This document shows, one piece after another, positions 20,497 through 32,872 of a DNA stretch of 64,000 bases. The notes beneath the pieces are model-generated. The model searched no databases, was not told the origin of the DNA, and worked only from the letters and a program-made list of their open reading frames with translations. How positions within the stretch are numbered: position 1 is the first letter of the stretch; the number at the start of each line of letters is the position of its first letter. This stretch comes from Theristus sp. LFF4_11 (Eukaryota; Nematoda; Chromadorea; Monhysterida; Xyalidae). The stretch covers positions 40,418-104,417 of the forward strand of contig JASANC010005093.1 of assembly GCA_030248135.1 (NCBI GenBank), read 5' to 3'. A program made the translations under genes and the position numbers.

Positions 20497-22713
20497 CGCC
20501 ACTGATTGCAAATTGTCGGCCAATTTCGAGGCCCACAACCAATCCTCCCTCTGAAACGTCAAGCGCCGCACACAGCGAAGATGCGGAGTCCAGTAGCACC
20601 AGAAGCACAAATGCTAGTCAGCGGCGGGAACAGCGGCCGCGAAAACATCATCTTGATTTCGACACGACAAATTGGCACGAATCGAGTTTGGAGTTCATGA
20701 ACGAAGTTGACGACAACGATCGGACTGAGCTGGAGGTGCAGATCATGCAGTGGCATTCAGGTGGGCAAGCGAATATTTAAGGTTCATTGACTTTCGTTGT
20801 ATTGGGTAGAAGAAGAAGCGGAAAATTTGAAAAATTTCGAATCGAGAGTCGGAAAAATCGAATTTTCCTGAAAATTTTTTCATAAACATTCCTTCATAAA
20901 CATTCTACAACTGGCACATACGTACAGATTACTGACCACCCCAATGCAAAAATTTAAAAACGAGGAGATAAATGAAAATAGAGGAAGCCCTTGCCCTTGT
21001 AAATTTAGCTGAAGATTGGGTACATCGACCAAACATTGATTAGCTGCTCGTTTCCGTGTTTTGCCAGCACCAGTGCGCTGATTGGTCGATGCAGCATGAT
21101 ACAGCCAATCATCGTGTCGGATGTTTTGAATAAACTGTTTGAACGTGCGTTTGTTTGCTGCAGAAGATCAAGAAGAAATGAATGCGGAGCCGGACACAGT
21201 GGTTGTGGACTTGAACGAGCAGCCACCACCAACGCCGTTGGTCGATAAAGCGACTGCGCGACAGTTGTTTCCAAGCGCTGAGAACTTCTTGGTTGGAATT
21301 CTGTTTTTTTTTTGTCATTTTGGAGCTATTCCTTTTTTCGAGGCGACATTTTGATGATGCATTTGACTCTCTGGTGCGTGTGTTTGTTCTTGTTTCCATT
21401 GTCGCCCCTGCGGAGTGGTCTCGCACCGATTTTTCTCGTCAGCCTCTGCCATACGGCATATTGCTTTTGTTCTCTCGCTTCCAGATCGCAAAAAATGCCG
21501 TAAAACAAAATAAACTCAACGTGCAACAAGAAACGGAAAAGTTCTTCAGAATAGCGGGTGTGTTTTCCACAACTCATCACAGATGTACGGTCGAGTGCGG
21601 AAACGGGCCGTTGCTGACCTGATCCGCCTGACGTGTCCGCTGACGACGCGTCGGTGCCTGCGCGATCAGGGCGAATGGCCGGCGGAGACGCTGTGGCGGG
21701 TGGTGCAGTTGATCGCAATGGTGATCGGAGAGGAGATCGGCAATTTGTGGTGCGTGCGGAGCGGACAGCGGAGAACTACTGTGCTTTCCCAGTCATTCCG
21801 ACTGTTTTCAGTGACCAGACTGGTGAACAGACGCTTGCAAACTGACTTATTATCTTTTGTTTCGGTCTCGGCACTCAATGCGCGCATAGATGAGTAGTTT
21901 CATGCACGACGTGGGAATTCGAAATTGGCAAAATGATCCGAGTCCCCTAAATGCGGCCGAGTCACCTAGGCGCTTTTTTGAATTTTGCTACGCAAAGATT
22001 GAAACTAGTTTCTGTTCCACGTCTGCAGATGCACTGAGCCGCAGAACCACAACAAATTGATAATACGTTTGTGTAGGTTCGGTTCATGTGGAATGTTTGA
22101 GGGCGCGAAATCAACACAAAACACTGTGTGTTTGCCAGTGTCACTCAACCAACACTGCTTTTCTGGCGCAATGTTGATTGGCTGCTGCAGCTGCCCGAGT
22201 ATATTGCACTGACGAATCAAAATCGAACCAAAAAAACATCTGTCACCCTCGTGGCCTGGTGGTAGTGCGTTAGACCACAGTCTGTGCGTTCGGCGAATCG
22301 ATCCCCGCCGAGGGGTGTATAGGCACTTAATGACAGACGAAAACTCGATGGGCGCCCTACTCAATGGCGTTCTGTACGCTTCTCTCGGTTAGCCCTGGCT
22401 AAAAACATCGCCTAAAAGTCCCAACAACAACCACCATCGCAGGACGTGCATGCTCGCGTTGCAAGAGCGAGTCGCGCAACGTGAACAACACTGCAGCAGT
22501 GAAATGATGGCGGAAAACACGCGGTCGTTGGCAGAGGCGGACGACGAAGTGGAACAGATGCTGGCGGAATCGACCAAACTGACCGAACGAAAACAAGTCA
22601 CGAAACGATCGGCAAAGCTGGCGATGGTGCGCGGTGACTTGCGCAACGTCCATCGAAGCACCTACGGACAGTTGACGGTGGATGTGGCCGCGCACGCGTT
22701 TGCGTTCGTTTGA
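20497..22713 (+). CDS. Four phase-matched exons: TAF1B C-terminus or an unidentified gene
   Basis: Exons 20497-20760, 21164-21291, 21583-21749 and 22443-22713 have clean CAG acceptors and GT donors and agree in phase (1, 1, 0, 2), ending with TGA. They encode about 276 residues. The first part is acidic and Ser/Thr-rich (SETSSAAHSEDAESSSTRST), then VVVDLNEQPPPTPLVDK. A hydrophobic/basic helix follows (ETLWRVVQLIAMVIGEEIGN), then a charged coiled coil (QERVAQREQHCSSEMMAENT). The first exon needs a phase-1 donor upstream, which 18247 would supply, so these may be the TAF1B C-terminus. I do not recognise the sequence as a known domain. A SINE lies directly before the last exon. Confidence 0.6.
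21870..21962 (+). repeat. Dispersed repeat (TCAATGCGCGCATAGATGAG), copy 1
   Basis: TCAATGCGCGCATAGATGAG followed by TTTCATGCACGACGTGGGAA and GAGTCCCCTAAATGCGGCCG matches in reverse at about 55260-55405. The first part recurs at 22780-22822. It is probably the end of an interspersed element of unknown class, in the intron before the last exon of the 20497-22713 gene. Confidence 0.7.
22242..22432 (+). mobile_element. tRNA-derived SINE, copy 2
   Basis: Full-length plus-strand copy from GTCACCCTCGTGGCCTGG to the tail CCCAACAACAACC. It ends about 10 bp before the AG (22441-22442) used as acceptor of the exon at 22443, so the SINE tail forms the pyrimidine-poor upstream part of that splice site. 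Confidence 0.88.
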
Positions 22714-23806
22714 GCGGGTCGGTTCGGTTCAGTCAGCCAGTTTTTATTCTGGAGTGCATGGCATATTTTTTTTATTTTTATTTTGGTCCCGAGAGTCAAT
22801 GCGCGCATAGAGATTGTACACCATGAATAGGCAAGCCAAGGTAGTGTATCTCATGTTTGTTTGTTGGTTGAGTATGTGACGAGTTTTTATGACTGTCGAA
22901 CTGTTAATTATGGACAATCGGCTGATTGGCTGCTTCGGAATTGGGCTCATTGATTAGTCGAACCGGCTCGATGCAGCAACCAGCCAGAAAGACAAATTCG
23001 AATGGCAGAATTCACAAAATGCTTGTGTTTTACAGTTTTACTGTAGGTTCGTTCGTTTAGTTTTGTGAGCCCTTCCAGTGTCTGATACATGAATGTACAA
23101 AGTTGATTTAGTGACTGTGGATTGACTGAAGTTGTGTTGTTTTGGGTCCATTGCGCAAAATCGTGATTTGTTATGTGATTCAAATTGAGAATCCGAATTG
23201 GATAATCTTGATTGATATTGATCTTGTAGTGTTTCTTTTGCAAGGTAGTTTTTGCTCAATAGTTAAGCTTTACAAAAGGTTCTAACTGCACCAGTTTTTT
23301 TTGTTAAATTTAGGGAATTGTGCCTGCTTTTGTCACCTACGTATTTGAACTTTTCTGAGCTTTGTCGCAAAGTTCTGTTCTCTGGCTTGTTGTTTTTTGT
23401 TGATTTTTCTGTTATTGTTTTATGTGTTGTTGTTATTCTCATGATATTATGAGGTGCTACTGTTCTTTGTTATATTCTCAGGGTGCTGCATTTGTCATGC
23501 GTGTAACTTTTGTTTTTCTTCGTCATTCATTCCAATCCAAATAGAATATTATTGAGTCGTTTGTTGGAAATATGAAAGTTTTGTTGACACTTCTTAATGT
23601 TTATTCTTTTCGTCCGAGCGTGGATTTCACTTGGTCTGTTGATCGGATCTGGAATAAAGATTTCGGTTCAATCAAGATGGCTTTTCAGTTTTTTTTGCAG
23701 TTGGGTAGCTGCCGATGAATATTTCTTTTGTTTGTTCTGCATTTTTTGTTTTTAAAGTTTTGTTTTTTTAATTCGTATTTTTTAATTGAGAACGAATCAA
23801 TAAAAA
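22714..23806. other. Intergenic region
   Basis: No coding sequence is recognised. A partial dispersed repeat (TTTGGTCCCGAGAGTCAATG) is at 22780-22825, and a decayed mariner-type MITE end (GTCGAACTGTTAATTATGGA) is near 22896. The rest is T-rich up to the next start codon. Confidence 0.6.
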
Positions 23807-26800
23807 ATGGAGATTCACGTTGGCGACGACGATGGTGATGAAGATGAAGAAGTCATTATTGAAGTGAGTCCCTATTCTTCACGCGACTTCTTTTTTCAGC
23901 TGTAAAAAAACAACGAAATCAACCGTTTTTCCTCCAGAACGGCCCACTGCACAAATACCTGAGTGCGTACGTTCATGAACTGGAGCCAACCGTCGCTAGT
24001 CGCCCGTCGGCGTCGATTCGTCGAAGTGCCTCGGATCCGAACGTTTACCTCGCCAGTATCTGCTCAGCCACCCCGTCGGTATGCGGTCCGGTTTTGGTGT
24101 CAAACGTCACTTGACAAAGTGCTTTGACAAACTTGCAAAATTGCGTGCTTTACTCAGTTGTTTTGAGTCAATTTCGGATCCATCCGAATTTTTGTCACTT
24201 TGAACTTTTGTCATCAAACACGCTGAAAATGTCTTGTTTGTTTTGATAGCAGTGATCTCGCAATGCTGTAATAGCGCAGTAAATCTTTGCATTTATAAGC
24301 AACAACTTCAGCGATTTCTACTCCAAATTCAGCAATACGTAGAAATCACATCGAAAACATTCTGCAGACCAATACAACTCGCCCGAATGTCTGTTGGCCG
24401 TGGACGCGACTCTTGAATGAGGCGCTCCATAGTGAGCATCAGCTGTTGATTGGAGAAGACGAAGTGAACGTGCGGAAGTTATTGGAGGTGGATAAACGGA
24501 AATCAACGGCCTATCGATATTGGATATTAGGACAAATTGGATTCGGGTTGGTTGGAGGTTGTTGGATTGCTTGTCGTGTTGGGTTCAGGTTTATTGGTCA
24601 GTTGGTTTTTGTTGATTCAATAATGGATTGATGTGGTAGGGTAGCTTCGTTAGGCCTGCATATGGGCCTGCGGGTTAGGTTGTTTTGCTTGTTGATGTAA
24701 TGGATTGTTTTTTATTCGTTTGGCTGATACCATTTCAAGGTTTGATTTACTGATGATCAAAGATTGATCGATCGTTTTTTTAATTTTTTATTCGCCGGTT
24801 TCGGAAACCCTAAGGTACCAAACTCCGGCGTTGATTGATTGATTGACTAAACGTGTCACACAGATCACAGTCAGATTCAAGTTTCGAAGCAGCGGTAGTG
24901 GTGAGAAACCATTTTTCTTCAAAACAAGAAATTGTGAAAAGCAACCATGCAATGTTTCGCAGGTGTTCGGTTGCATTCACACTCGTCTTCGCCGCCTACA
25001 TCCTGCACACGTCCTACGTGGTGCGCAACATGCCCGTCGTCGTCGCCGTCTCGTTGGTGCTAGCCGCGTTCGCCTATTTGACCTTGCTACCAGTGGTCGT
25101 TCACATTTATCGGGAATTGCGGCTGTATCGAAACGTGTCGCGGATGATTCGCGGCAGTCTGGCACTGCAGCGTGCCGTGCTGCGAGCGATGCAGATTCGA
25201 AAGGAGCAACAGATGTTTCAGTTGAATGCTATGAGGTCGGGTGCGTTTTTTTCGGAAGATGTGGCAGGAAAAATTGTCGACTTGTTTTCATGAATTTCTG
25301 GCGAAACAAAATTTGTGAAGTTCAGAAACGGCGATAAACGTTTATTCGTCGAATGTTCTGTTTTCATGAATTATGACATGCCAAGGTATTTTGAGAAGGG
25401 TAATCCATGCCACAAGAGGATTGGTTGTATTTGAAATTGAATGGGACTGCTGATTAGCTTTACGTTCAACTCGATGATAGTTTGATGGGTCTTGGCTTGA
25501 TTTCAAAACCTAAACTTTTGCATTTTGTTGTCATTTTGTTTTGTTTCTCAGAACCCAAATGACGCTGCTAAACGCGACCACTCAAACGACGATCTTTGAT
25601 TGGTGCGCTCTGATGAAACAGCATACGAGAGATTTGCTCGAAAAGTCAGTTCTCAGTTTTCGTACACAATTAGCTGATTCGTTGCTTTGCAGTGATTTAC
25701 ACTGATTGTCCATAAAAGCGTGATTCAGCCAATCAGCATGCTGGTGTAGTTTTCGAACTTTGAATGAAGCAAATTTTGGGGTCATTTTGCATTTTGGGCC
25801 AGGAAGTATTGGAAAGATTTGGGACGCAGTTCAAGCGATTACCATCTGGGGCTGGGCGTGCTGAAGTCTGACTGGAAAACAACCACTTTTTTATTCGCGG
25901 TTCTTTTCTGGTATCCAGTTGGTACAAGTTGTTGTCACGCTGAATTCAAATCGTATCTATTTATTTTTTTCAGAAAACGCGTTTTTGGCATTGAAAAAGA
26001 ACCCGGTTATCGATATTATTTAGCCGACCAAGACTGCTTAGCACACGAAGATACCGTTCTGAAAGATGCGGCTGTTCTCAGTGGACAGGAACTGGTGGTT
26101 GGTGAAAGAGCGGTTTTTTGTCAATCACTTTGAAGCTGACTGAATGTATTGTCTTCTTCATGACACTTCGCAATTTGATCTTTGTCACTTTCATAATTTT
26201 GAATAACTAGCGGGCAAGATGGGCCCTGTGATTGTTTTTTACTTGATTGTGATACTTTTATTCCTATTCAAAAATTAGGATTGATTTTAAGCGACGAAAA
26301 ACCGCGTTTTCTGACAATTGCCCAAGCCAGTTGACTTAATTTCTGCTACACTACTGAAACGAAAATTCCATTCGAGTGCTTTTGAAGATATATCGAAAAT
26401 GTGAACATCCCTAAACACAGCCACTGGGTAAGCCAAAAATCGGTTGTAAACAAAAAAGCGATCATCAACTTAACATTTTCCAGGCTCTATTTCACGTCTC
26501 CCGCCTGCAGCGCTCCGAATTGTTTGCTGTCTTATTCACTTCCCTTGGACATTCACAGTTTCGTGCCGATTTCAACTGGGACTTGAGAGTACTAACGAAC
26601 CAGCTGATATTGTTCGATAAAGATTCACTGACGGTGCTCAACAGTCTACTGCAAGAATGCGACTACGTACGATTCGTGAAACACGATGGTGACAGGCGAA
26701 AGTCGAAGACAGTCGTTGTTCCGTCGTCTATTTCCTTGACTGCTCAGGAGCTGCGTGCAAGATTGTTTGACGCGTTTCAATGGTTTGTTGCTTATTGGCT

Positions 26801-28855
26801 GGGATTTTCTGTTTTTTTTTGATAAATTGCACTTTGAGATGTAGTTAACACTGTGAATGATGTGGTCGGAGTACGGTATCTACCGTATTCAGTCTTGACA
26901 CGACCTTACTGATATTCCTGATTGCCGAGAATATGTTTGGCAAACAGCTCCAGTTTGTTTTTCATTGTTCCAATAAATTATCTCGAATTTTCAGTGACTC
27001 TTCTTCACAATCACAAAGTTTTGAAGCAAAGTCGTACTGAGGCCGACTACGACAAACACCCTACTTTGTTAATCCAGAGTTTCCCAGAAGTTTTACTGTG
27101 ACTTGTGCGACCATTCAGGCTCGTCCATCCTAAACAACCAATCAGCAGCACTCCAAAAAACGTTTTTTTCACTATTAGTGCGAGCCAACTGGACGCAAAC
27201 GAATCCGCATCCATCGAAACGCTTCACCAACTCGCGAGGCTGCATGCCACCCTGAATCAGTGCGTCCAGTGCGTTGAGGAATTGGAGAAACGCCAGCAGA
27301 CACTGCTCAATGATGACGACGATGCTGAGGATGAGGATGCGGATGTTCAGCAACGTGACTCACGAGGTTGTGCTCAGCGGCAAAGTAAGGACGAACCGAC
27401 CGCAGAGCCCGCGAGACAGACGGGCAATTGTGATCAGGTAGGTAGTGATTAGCAAATCTTGCTTCGGTAAGTTCGGTTGGTTTTGTCCAGTACGTGCGCT
27501 GTCAGTCCGCGGCACGCACAAAAGTGATTAGTAGTTCCAAACAAACAGTATTAGCTATTAGTCGATATTCATTTTACACTTTTTTTCCAGATGTTCGAGT
27601 TGTTTGTCACTGGTGAAGAAGATCGGACTGGTGGTGTGGTCGGTCAGGACTACACGCCGGAGGTAAATTTTTTGAAGTAAATCATTTTGAAACTTTTTGT
27701 CTTCGCTTAAATTAAGGTAGAAATAGCCTTTATAGGCCACCTGCAAACTCAAGAAGATAAAGTTAGGCTCTCATCATTATCGTATCATCAGAAAATGTAT
27801 GAGAATGCGGTGCGCAAACGCGGACATACAAGATACAAGACGACTTCTTTGCCCACGCGGCACGCGGTGCGCAGTTTCCGGTGTCGTCGTGTGGCGTAAC
27901 CGACACGACACAACTACGCCCCTCATTTAGAAAGACGTGCGGTCCGTGCGTCCGCACAAGAGAAACTAATTGCTAAATCCGTCTGATTTAGATGTGGAAA
28001 ACACCAACTCGGAGACAACTTTACGAGGCCTATTCGGGCAAACTACAACAACAAAACACACGACTCTTTCGTATTGCTCCCGTTTTCTTAGGGTGTCGCA
28101 CCGAAAGACTGGCGTCGCCAAGCGCGCACCGTCGTTCACGAGTTGTCTGTCGTGCTGCAGGAGCGGGCGGATCGATTCCGCGAACGAGAGCGGGTCGCGT
28201 TGGCGGCGTTTCGCAATGTGCCATTAGACGAGGTGCCTTGTGAGGACGGGCAGCTTGGCGACGTTGATGGACAGGTATGGCAGGGCAGGCGGTTTTTTGT
28301 TTTTTTTGCGTTGGGGTTGCCCTCTGCGTTGTTTGCTGTGGCGATTGTATTTGTGGTTCGAATTGAATGGAAGAGAGAACGGTGCTGACAGTGCACCGTC
28401 CATCCATCCATCCATCCATTTTATTTCGCGAAAAAGCAGGAAACTCCGATAAAACTGTGTGAACAGCATGTAGTTCGAAGACCCATAAGTGAGCAATGCT
28501 GACATCACGTAAAGTGCACGGTCTTCGGACTGAAACTTTACTTGTGTGTAAACTCGAACCAAATTCTCCCATCCCTGCATTGTTTCCCATCGATATTTCA
28601 TTTTTCTAGTCCAATAATGAACCGCGCCGCCGCGTGATCACAGCTGCTGGTCTGATCAACAATACAAACAAGGCTGACATCAGAGGCAACAACGAAGAGC
28701 ATAATATGGAAAGTAATACTGCTGTTGAGGAGCCAATTCGTAGAAGTGACGACGACTTTTTGGCGCAATTGAGACGTGGAATCGCCACGGTTGCACTAAA
28801 TCGATCGCAACAAGAGCAGAATTGGGAAGATGAGGATGACGAAATTGGTGATTGA
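23807..28855 (+). CDS. Two-pass membrane protein with coiled coil, vezatin-like
   Basis: A multi-exon gene. Exons: 23807-23863, 23938-24078, 24368-24487, 24963-25235, 25552-25644, 25803-26094, 26484-26782, 27179-27437, 27591-27662, 28092-28274 and 28610-28855. A small exon near 26995 is likely, and the junctions at 24487/24963 and around 25900 are unresolved. The acidic start (MEIHVGDDDGDEDEEVIIE) leads to two close hydrophobic segments in exon 4 (CSVAFTLVFAAYILHTSYVV and VVVAVSLVLAAFAYLTLLPV). A basic helix follows (IRGSLALQRAVLRAMQIRKE), then LFHVSRLQRSELFAVLFTSL, a coiled coil (TLHQLARLHATLNQCVQCVE), QMFELFVTGEED and an acidic tail ending in TGA. The paired membrane segments, the following helix and FELF...E resemble vezatin, an adherens-junction/myosin VIIa-binding protein. 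This is a family-level inference; another two-pass coiled-coil protein is possible. Confidence 0.55.
26860..26902. repeat. Short palindromic dispersed repeat, inverted copy
   Basis: GGAGTACGGTATCTACCGTA followed by TTCAGTCTTGACACGAC is the reverse complement, with a few changes, of 7978-8022. It lies in an intron of the vezatin-like gene. Confidence 0.6.
28396..28480. repeat. CATCC-tailed interspersed repeat
   Basis: Four CATC units, then CATTTTATTTCGCGAAAAAG and AACAGCATG, match the insertion inside the MITE at 19444-19531. A microsatellite end next to a conserved block is typical of a non-LTR retrotransposon or SINE 3' end (inference). It sits in the last intron of the vezatin-like gene. 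Confidence 0.65.
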
Positions 28856-29029
28856 TGTAGATGACTATGATGGGTACAATATCGAGGCGATTCACGCAAG
28901 CGTACGTGCTGTGCAGACAAACACGTCAACAAGAATGGTGTCGTCATGCTACAGCATCCGTGTTGTACACAATCTGCGATAATTCATGTTGAACGTTATC
29001 GTTAGACTGTGTAAGTGTCGGTCTTATGT

Positions 29030-29165
29030 TGGCCAGACTCAATCTGTTCCGGTCTCAATTGGACCAGTTTCAATCTGACCAGTCTTAATTGGGCCAGTCT
29101 CAATCTAGCTTGTCACAAATGGGCTAGGTTTAATCGCGCTTGTATTATCAATCGGGCCAGACAGC
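29030..29165. repeat. 15-16-bp minisatellite (GGCCAGTCTCAATCT)
   Basis: About eight degenerate units of the form (G)GCCAGTCTCAATCT/ATTGG. An oppositely oriented version (CGATTGAGCCGAG units) is at 31215-31310, so the pair could form an inverted repeat across 2.1 kb. Confidence 0.7.
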
Positions 29166-29439
29166 AATTTTTTTATTGCGTGCATGTGTGCGCTGCTAAC
29201 GTTCACGGGGAGAAGAAAAATGCACAAACGCACACACAATAATCGTCTGTGTTTTTTAGCACATAAAAACAAGTAAAAAAACAATGGTGTGGACATTCGC
29301 ACGTTGTATAGCGGTGCACACGTAAGTGCACAAAAAGTTATTATCATCACACAAAAAATGAACTTTAACAAGATTGAATCAATACAACAATCAACAGCTG
29401 CAGCTAAAACCGCGCCGGTGCTAAACTGACTAGCAGTGA

Positions 29440-30133
29440 CACCACCCACCAATGATTGTTCAGGTGGAACGACGACGACCACGCAACTTAAGGGTTCGTA
29501 ATCGGCCGAGCTGTTGCGTGAACGCGGATCACGACGGTTCGCTGCCGTAATCCACGCTTCTTTCTGCTCAACATAGTCGAGCCACTTGCGATCGAGTTGA
29601 CCCGTCTCGATCGCGCGCCGGAGCACCGCAAGAGTCTGACGGTGTTTTTCAGTCTCTTTCAGATGGCGCGGCAATTGATATCTAAATTCGCGACATCTTG
29701 TTAGTGCAAATTATCGTGATTTTGAAAGTGTAAAATATCCAAAAGTACTGACACGTTGCGCGCCGTCGGTCTTCCCAACTGTCGTCGGTCGCGCTGCGTC
29801 ACTTCCGTGCGCTGCAAATGCCGCGCCATCTCACACGTGAGACAGATAGTCGTCTCAGCCGTGTAGTGGTGCCGTTTATTGTGTTCGGCATACAGTGTGA
29901 CTGGATGGTTTCCATTGAACACCTCCTGGCACGTTGAGCCCTGAAATGGTTTAGCTGAAAAAATTTTGATGCTTAAAATTATTTTAGAGTTTCTGAAAAC
30001 CCACATCTTGATTGGGATAATTGCAGACAATGCCTGACGGAGCATTGTGGATTAAATGGCGGTGTTCTGCCAGCTTTGTCAGGGCGTTGCTGATACTCCC
30101 AAAGTTGTCGCCGCAGTCCTTGCAGATGGTCTA
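29440..30133 (-). CDS. C2H2-like zinc-finger protein, partly resolved
   Basis: Minus-strand exon 30133-30005 encodes ICKDCGDNFGSISNALTKLA then EHRHLIHN, a Cys-x2-Cys...His-x4-His finger. Exon 29940-29749 is in matching phase and encodes TCQEVFNGNHPVTLYAEHNK followed by RHH, and then CLTCEMARHLQRTE. A third protein-like stretch, about 29694-29440, reads RHLKETEKHRQTLAVLRRAI then LDRKWLDYVEQKEAWI, but I could not find a junction that keeps frame. Neither the start codon nor the stop is fixed: the 5' end should lie above 30133, and the frame stays open to 29105. It is probably a nucleic-acid-binding protein of unknown role. Confidence 0.5.
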
Positions 30134-32872
30134 AAATATTTTTGAAGATTTAAAATTAGAAAAGTTACTTCAGAGATCATAGTAATTGACAATGAACGGC
30201 ATGCGCCATGTCTAAAGAATGAAAATTACTGAAGCGCGCCACAATTGTTAGTTTATGAACATCGCTTCCCTGAAACATTCCTACACTCAAAAAACAAAAC
30301 TGCAAATTAATATGAATTTGCGTTTATAAAGGTGCCTGTTGTTCTAACGTTGCAACTTTACTTTGCATCTCTTGCGTTGATGTAGGGTCAAGTAAAAAAC
30401 TAGTAAGTTATGAGCGAAACAAAAGCGCTATCACAATGACGTGTTCAGTCAAACGTTATTATCGTTTTTGAAAATTTGTGGGCACATACGTTTGGTTTCA
30501 TTGTCTAAAAAATTCTAAGAAACGCTGCGCAGATAAAACAAAATCTCCAATGTGTCGATGTCGCAAAGTTGAATAGCCGCACGGCGGCGCGATTTATGAA
30601 ATAAACGTTTTTCTATCCCAGTGAGTGTGGAAACTAAAATAAAAATAAAAAACTAGTAATTGGCACTAGTACCTCGGTTTTGTGGGCCCAGGCTGTAGGC
30701 CATTCGCGAGCCATCATTGATTTTGACGATATTACGTGGTTCGCTCATGATGAAGTTAATGATGATCATGCAATGCAAATGTTCAGATATATAGTGTGGT
30801 CATTTGGGTCAAATCATCACATTGGAGTTGTTCAACTAAAACATTCTTGTTCATCAACTAAACAGTGTTGCATGCAATCAAAACGTCGCTGTAAAACGGT
30901 TATTAGTACACGTAGGTTTTTAATGTAGGTTGATCAAGATAATTTTTTCGTATCAGCTTCTCATCTTTGCCATGAAAACGTTTGTATTGCACACTGACTG
31001 TTCGGATTAACGGCATTCCTGTTTTATTAACCAGTGCTGCATGCAATCAAAACGGCGCTGTAAAACGATCATTAGTGCACGTTGTTTTTTATTGTAGGTT
31101 GATCATTATCATTTTTCGGTCATCAGCTCTTTTCATCTTTGCCGCAAAGAACTTTCGTATTCACACTGTTCGGATTATCGGACTTAAAAATTTAAAAACA
31201 TCAACAATGATTTATACAAGCCCGATTGAGCCGAGCGCGATTGAGCCGAGTCCGATTGAGACGAGCCAAGTTGGGACTGGTCAAATTGAGACCGTAGCCA
31301 GACTGAGTCTGGCCAGTATGAGACGACCCTTGTGTATGCATAAAATTGTGAAAATTTTCTTGAATTTTTTTTTTGTGAATTGTATGAAAATTCTTATTTG
31401 AAAATTCCGAACACCATTCACGTTGTTGACGTATTTATCTGTGTATGTCTGCATGTTGACGTACTGTATAATGGCTTGAATCAGACGAAAGTACGTGCTG
31501 TTGGTTTGAACTTGTTACACAGATGATTGACAATATAACAGCGTGTGTGTTGTTAATGTTGAAAGTATTCCCTCTTTTCGTGCATTCATTTCCCCTCCGC
31601 GACCAAATCCTTGTCAAAAACCGCAATGGAAAACGTTCATTCTCTTTTGACGCGCGACGTAGGAATCCAGAATACTGCGCGATATAATGTACAGTAGGTT
31701 TCTTCAAACCTGTCAGAATTTAAAAAGCATGCGAAAATTAAAATTTCAACAAGAACGAATGTTTGATTTTAGTTAAAATCATACACCCCCATGTGCGGAT
31801 AAATGTGTTTTCTTGCATCTCCGATGTCATTCTTTTTTTAGTCGTAATCTGTAAAAAATTGACAGTTTTAAACAAACATACTGTACAGACGTCGATCATG
31901 TGGATAACAGAATATCGCTATTGCCCCTTTTTACCTACATAGATTCCCCTTGATGGATGATGTTCATTTCATGTGTTCGCTCCATTTTATCTTCATCTCA
32001 TTAGCACACACAAGCCACCACGCGCGTGATGTTTCTTCTTGTCCGTTGCATTATACAGTAGCAATGCTGACACTCGTTGCGTGCTAATTGGTTTTTGACT
32101 TAGAACACACGTTTTGTCGAACACACGTTAGACGTATGACAGCCCACATTCAGCTGTAGTTTTGGTTTTGAAAATATCCCAATCTGTGACTGACAATCGG
32201 GAATAAGCCGATTTGGGAAATGTACGTTTCGTGACACCGGCAACAAACCGAAGTAACTTTTTTGGTCACAGACTTTCGCAGTTTTTGCACACTTGACGTT
32301 TTTCTGATTAGTTTGCCTCGAATGTCAACATTGTTCTAAATTTTGTGTACGCTTTTCCCCTGCATTTGAAATAACACAGTTACATGCGTTTGAGCGTGAA
32401 AAGTGTTGTACAAATCATACCACAACCAATCAATCATCTCAGTGGATTTGTATGTTGCTGCAACTAAAATGTGTGAGTGAGGCATTTAACCAGTGGCGTT
32501 GAGCTTTGAAATTTTGAGACAAATTTATTGCTGACATTGTAAGTATCTCGATAGTTTACAACTTTTTTAGCTTTAATGGTGCCTTAGCATTCATTTTGTG
32601 TGTTTCCTTTCCTTAAACACGCGTTGTTCATAATGTGCATGTGAAATGAATGAAATATACGGCATAGTTTTTGGTGCTTGCTTGTGTTGTGGTGTTTTTC
32701 TAGTTCTGCTAGTACTACAAATTGAAAAGTATTGAAAACTGACGTCTTCTTCACTTGTGCTTGTTTGTTCAAAAAAAACAGCGTAAAGATGGTTGCGCAA
32801 AAACATTTGTGAAACCGTTTGTTGCCTTTCCCACAACTATGCGCAAGATGAAAGAACGTCTTTTTTATTGAA
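30134..32872. other. Intergenic region with a diverged 169-bp tandem duplication
   Basis: No supported gene. A two-copy repeat of period 169 bp spans about 30850-31180 (CATGCAATCAAAACG at 30871 and 31040). The inverted minisatellite lies at 31215-31310. At 31850-31890 the sequence ACAGTTTTAAACAAACATAC resembles 49478-49500. ORFs here are short and AT-driven. Confidence 0.55.

Noticed and set aside
27992..28070. An extra exon of the vezatin-like gene
   Set aside because: It would leave an intron of about 21 bp and breaks phase, whereas joining 27662 directly to 28092 keeps frame.
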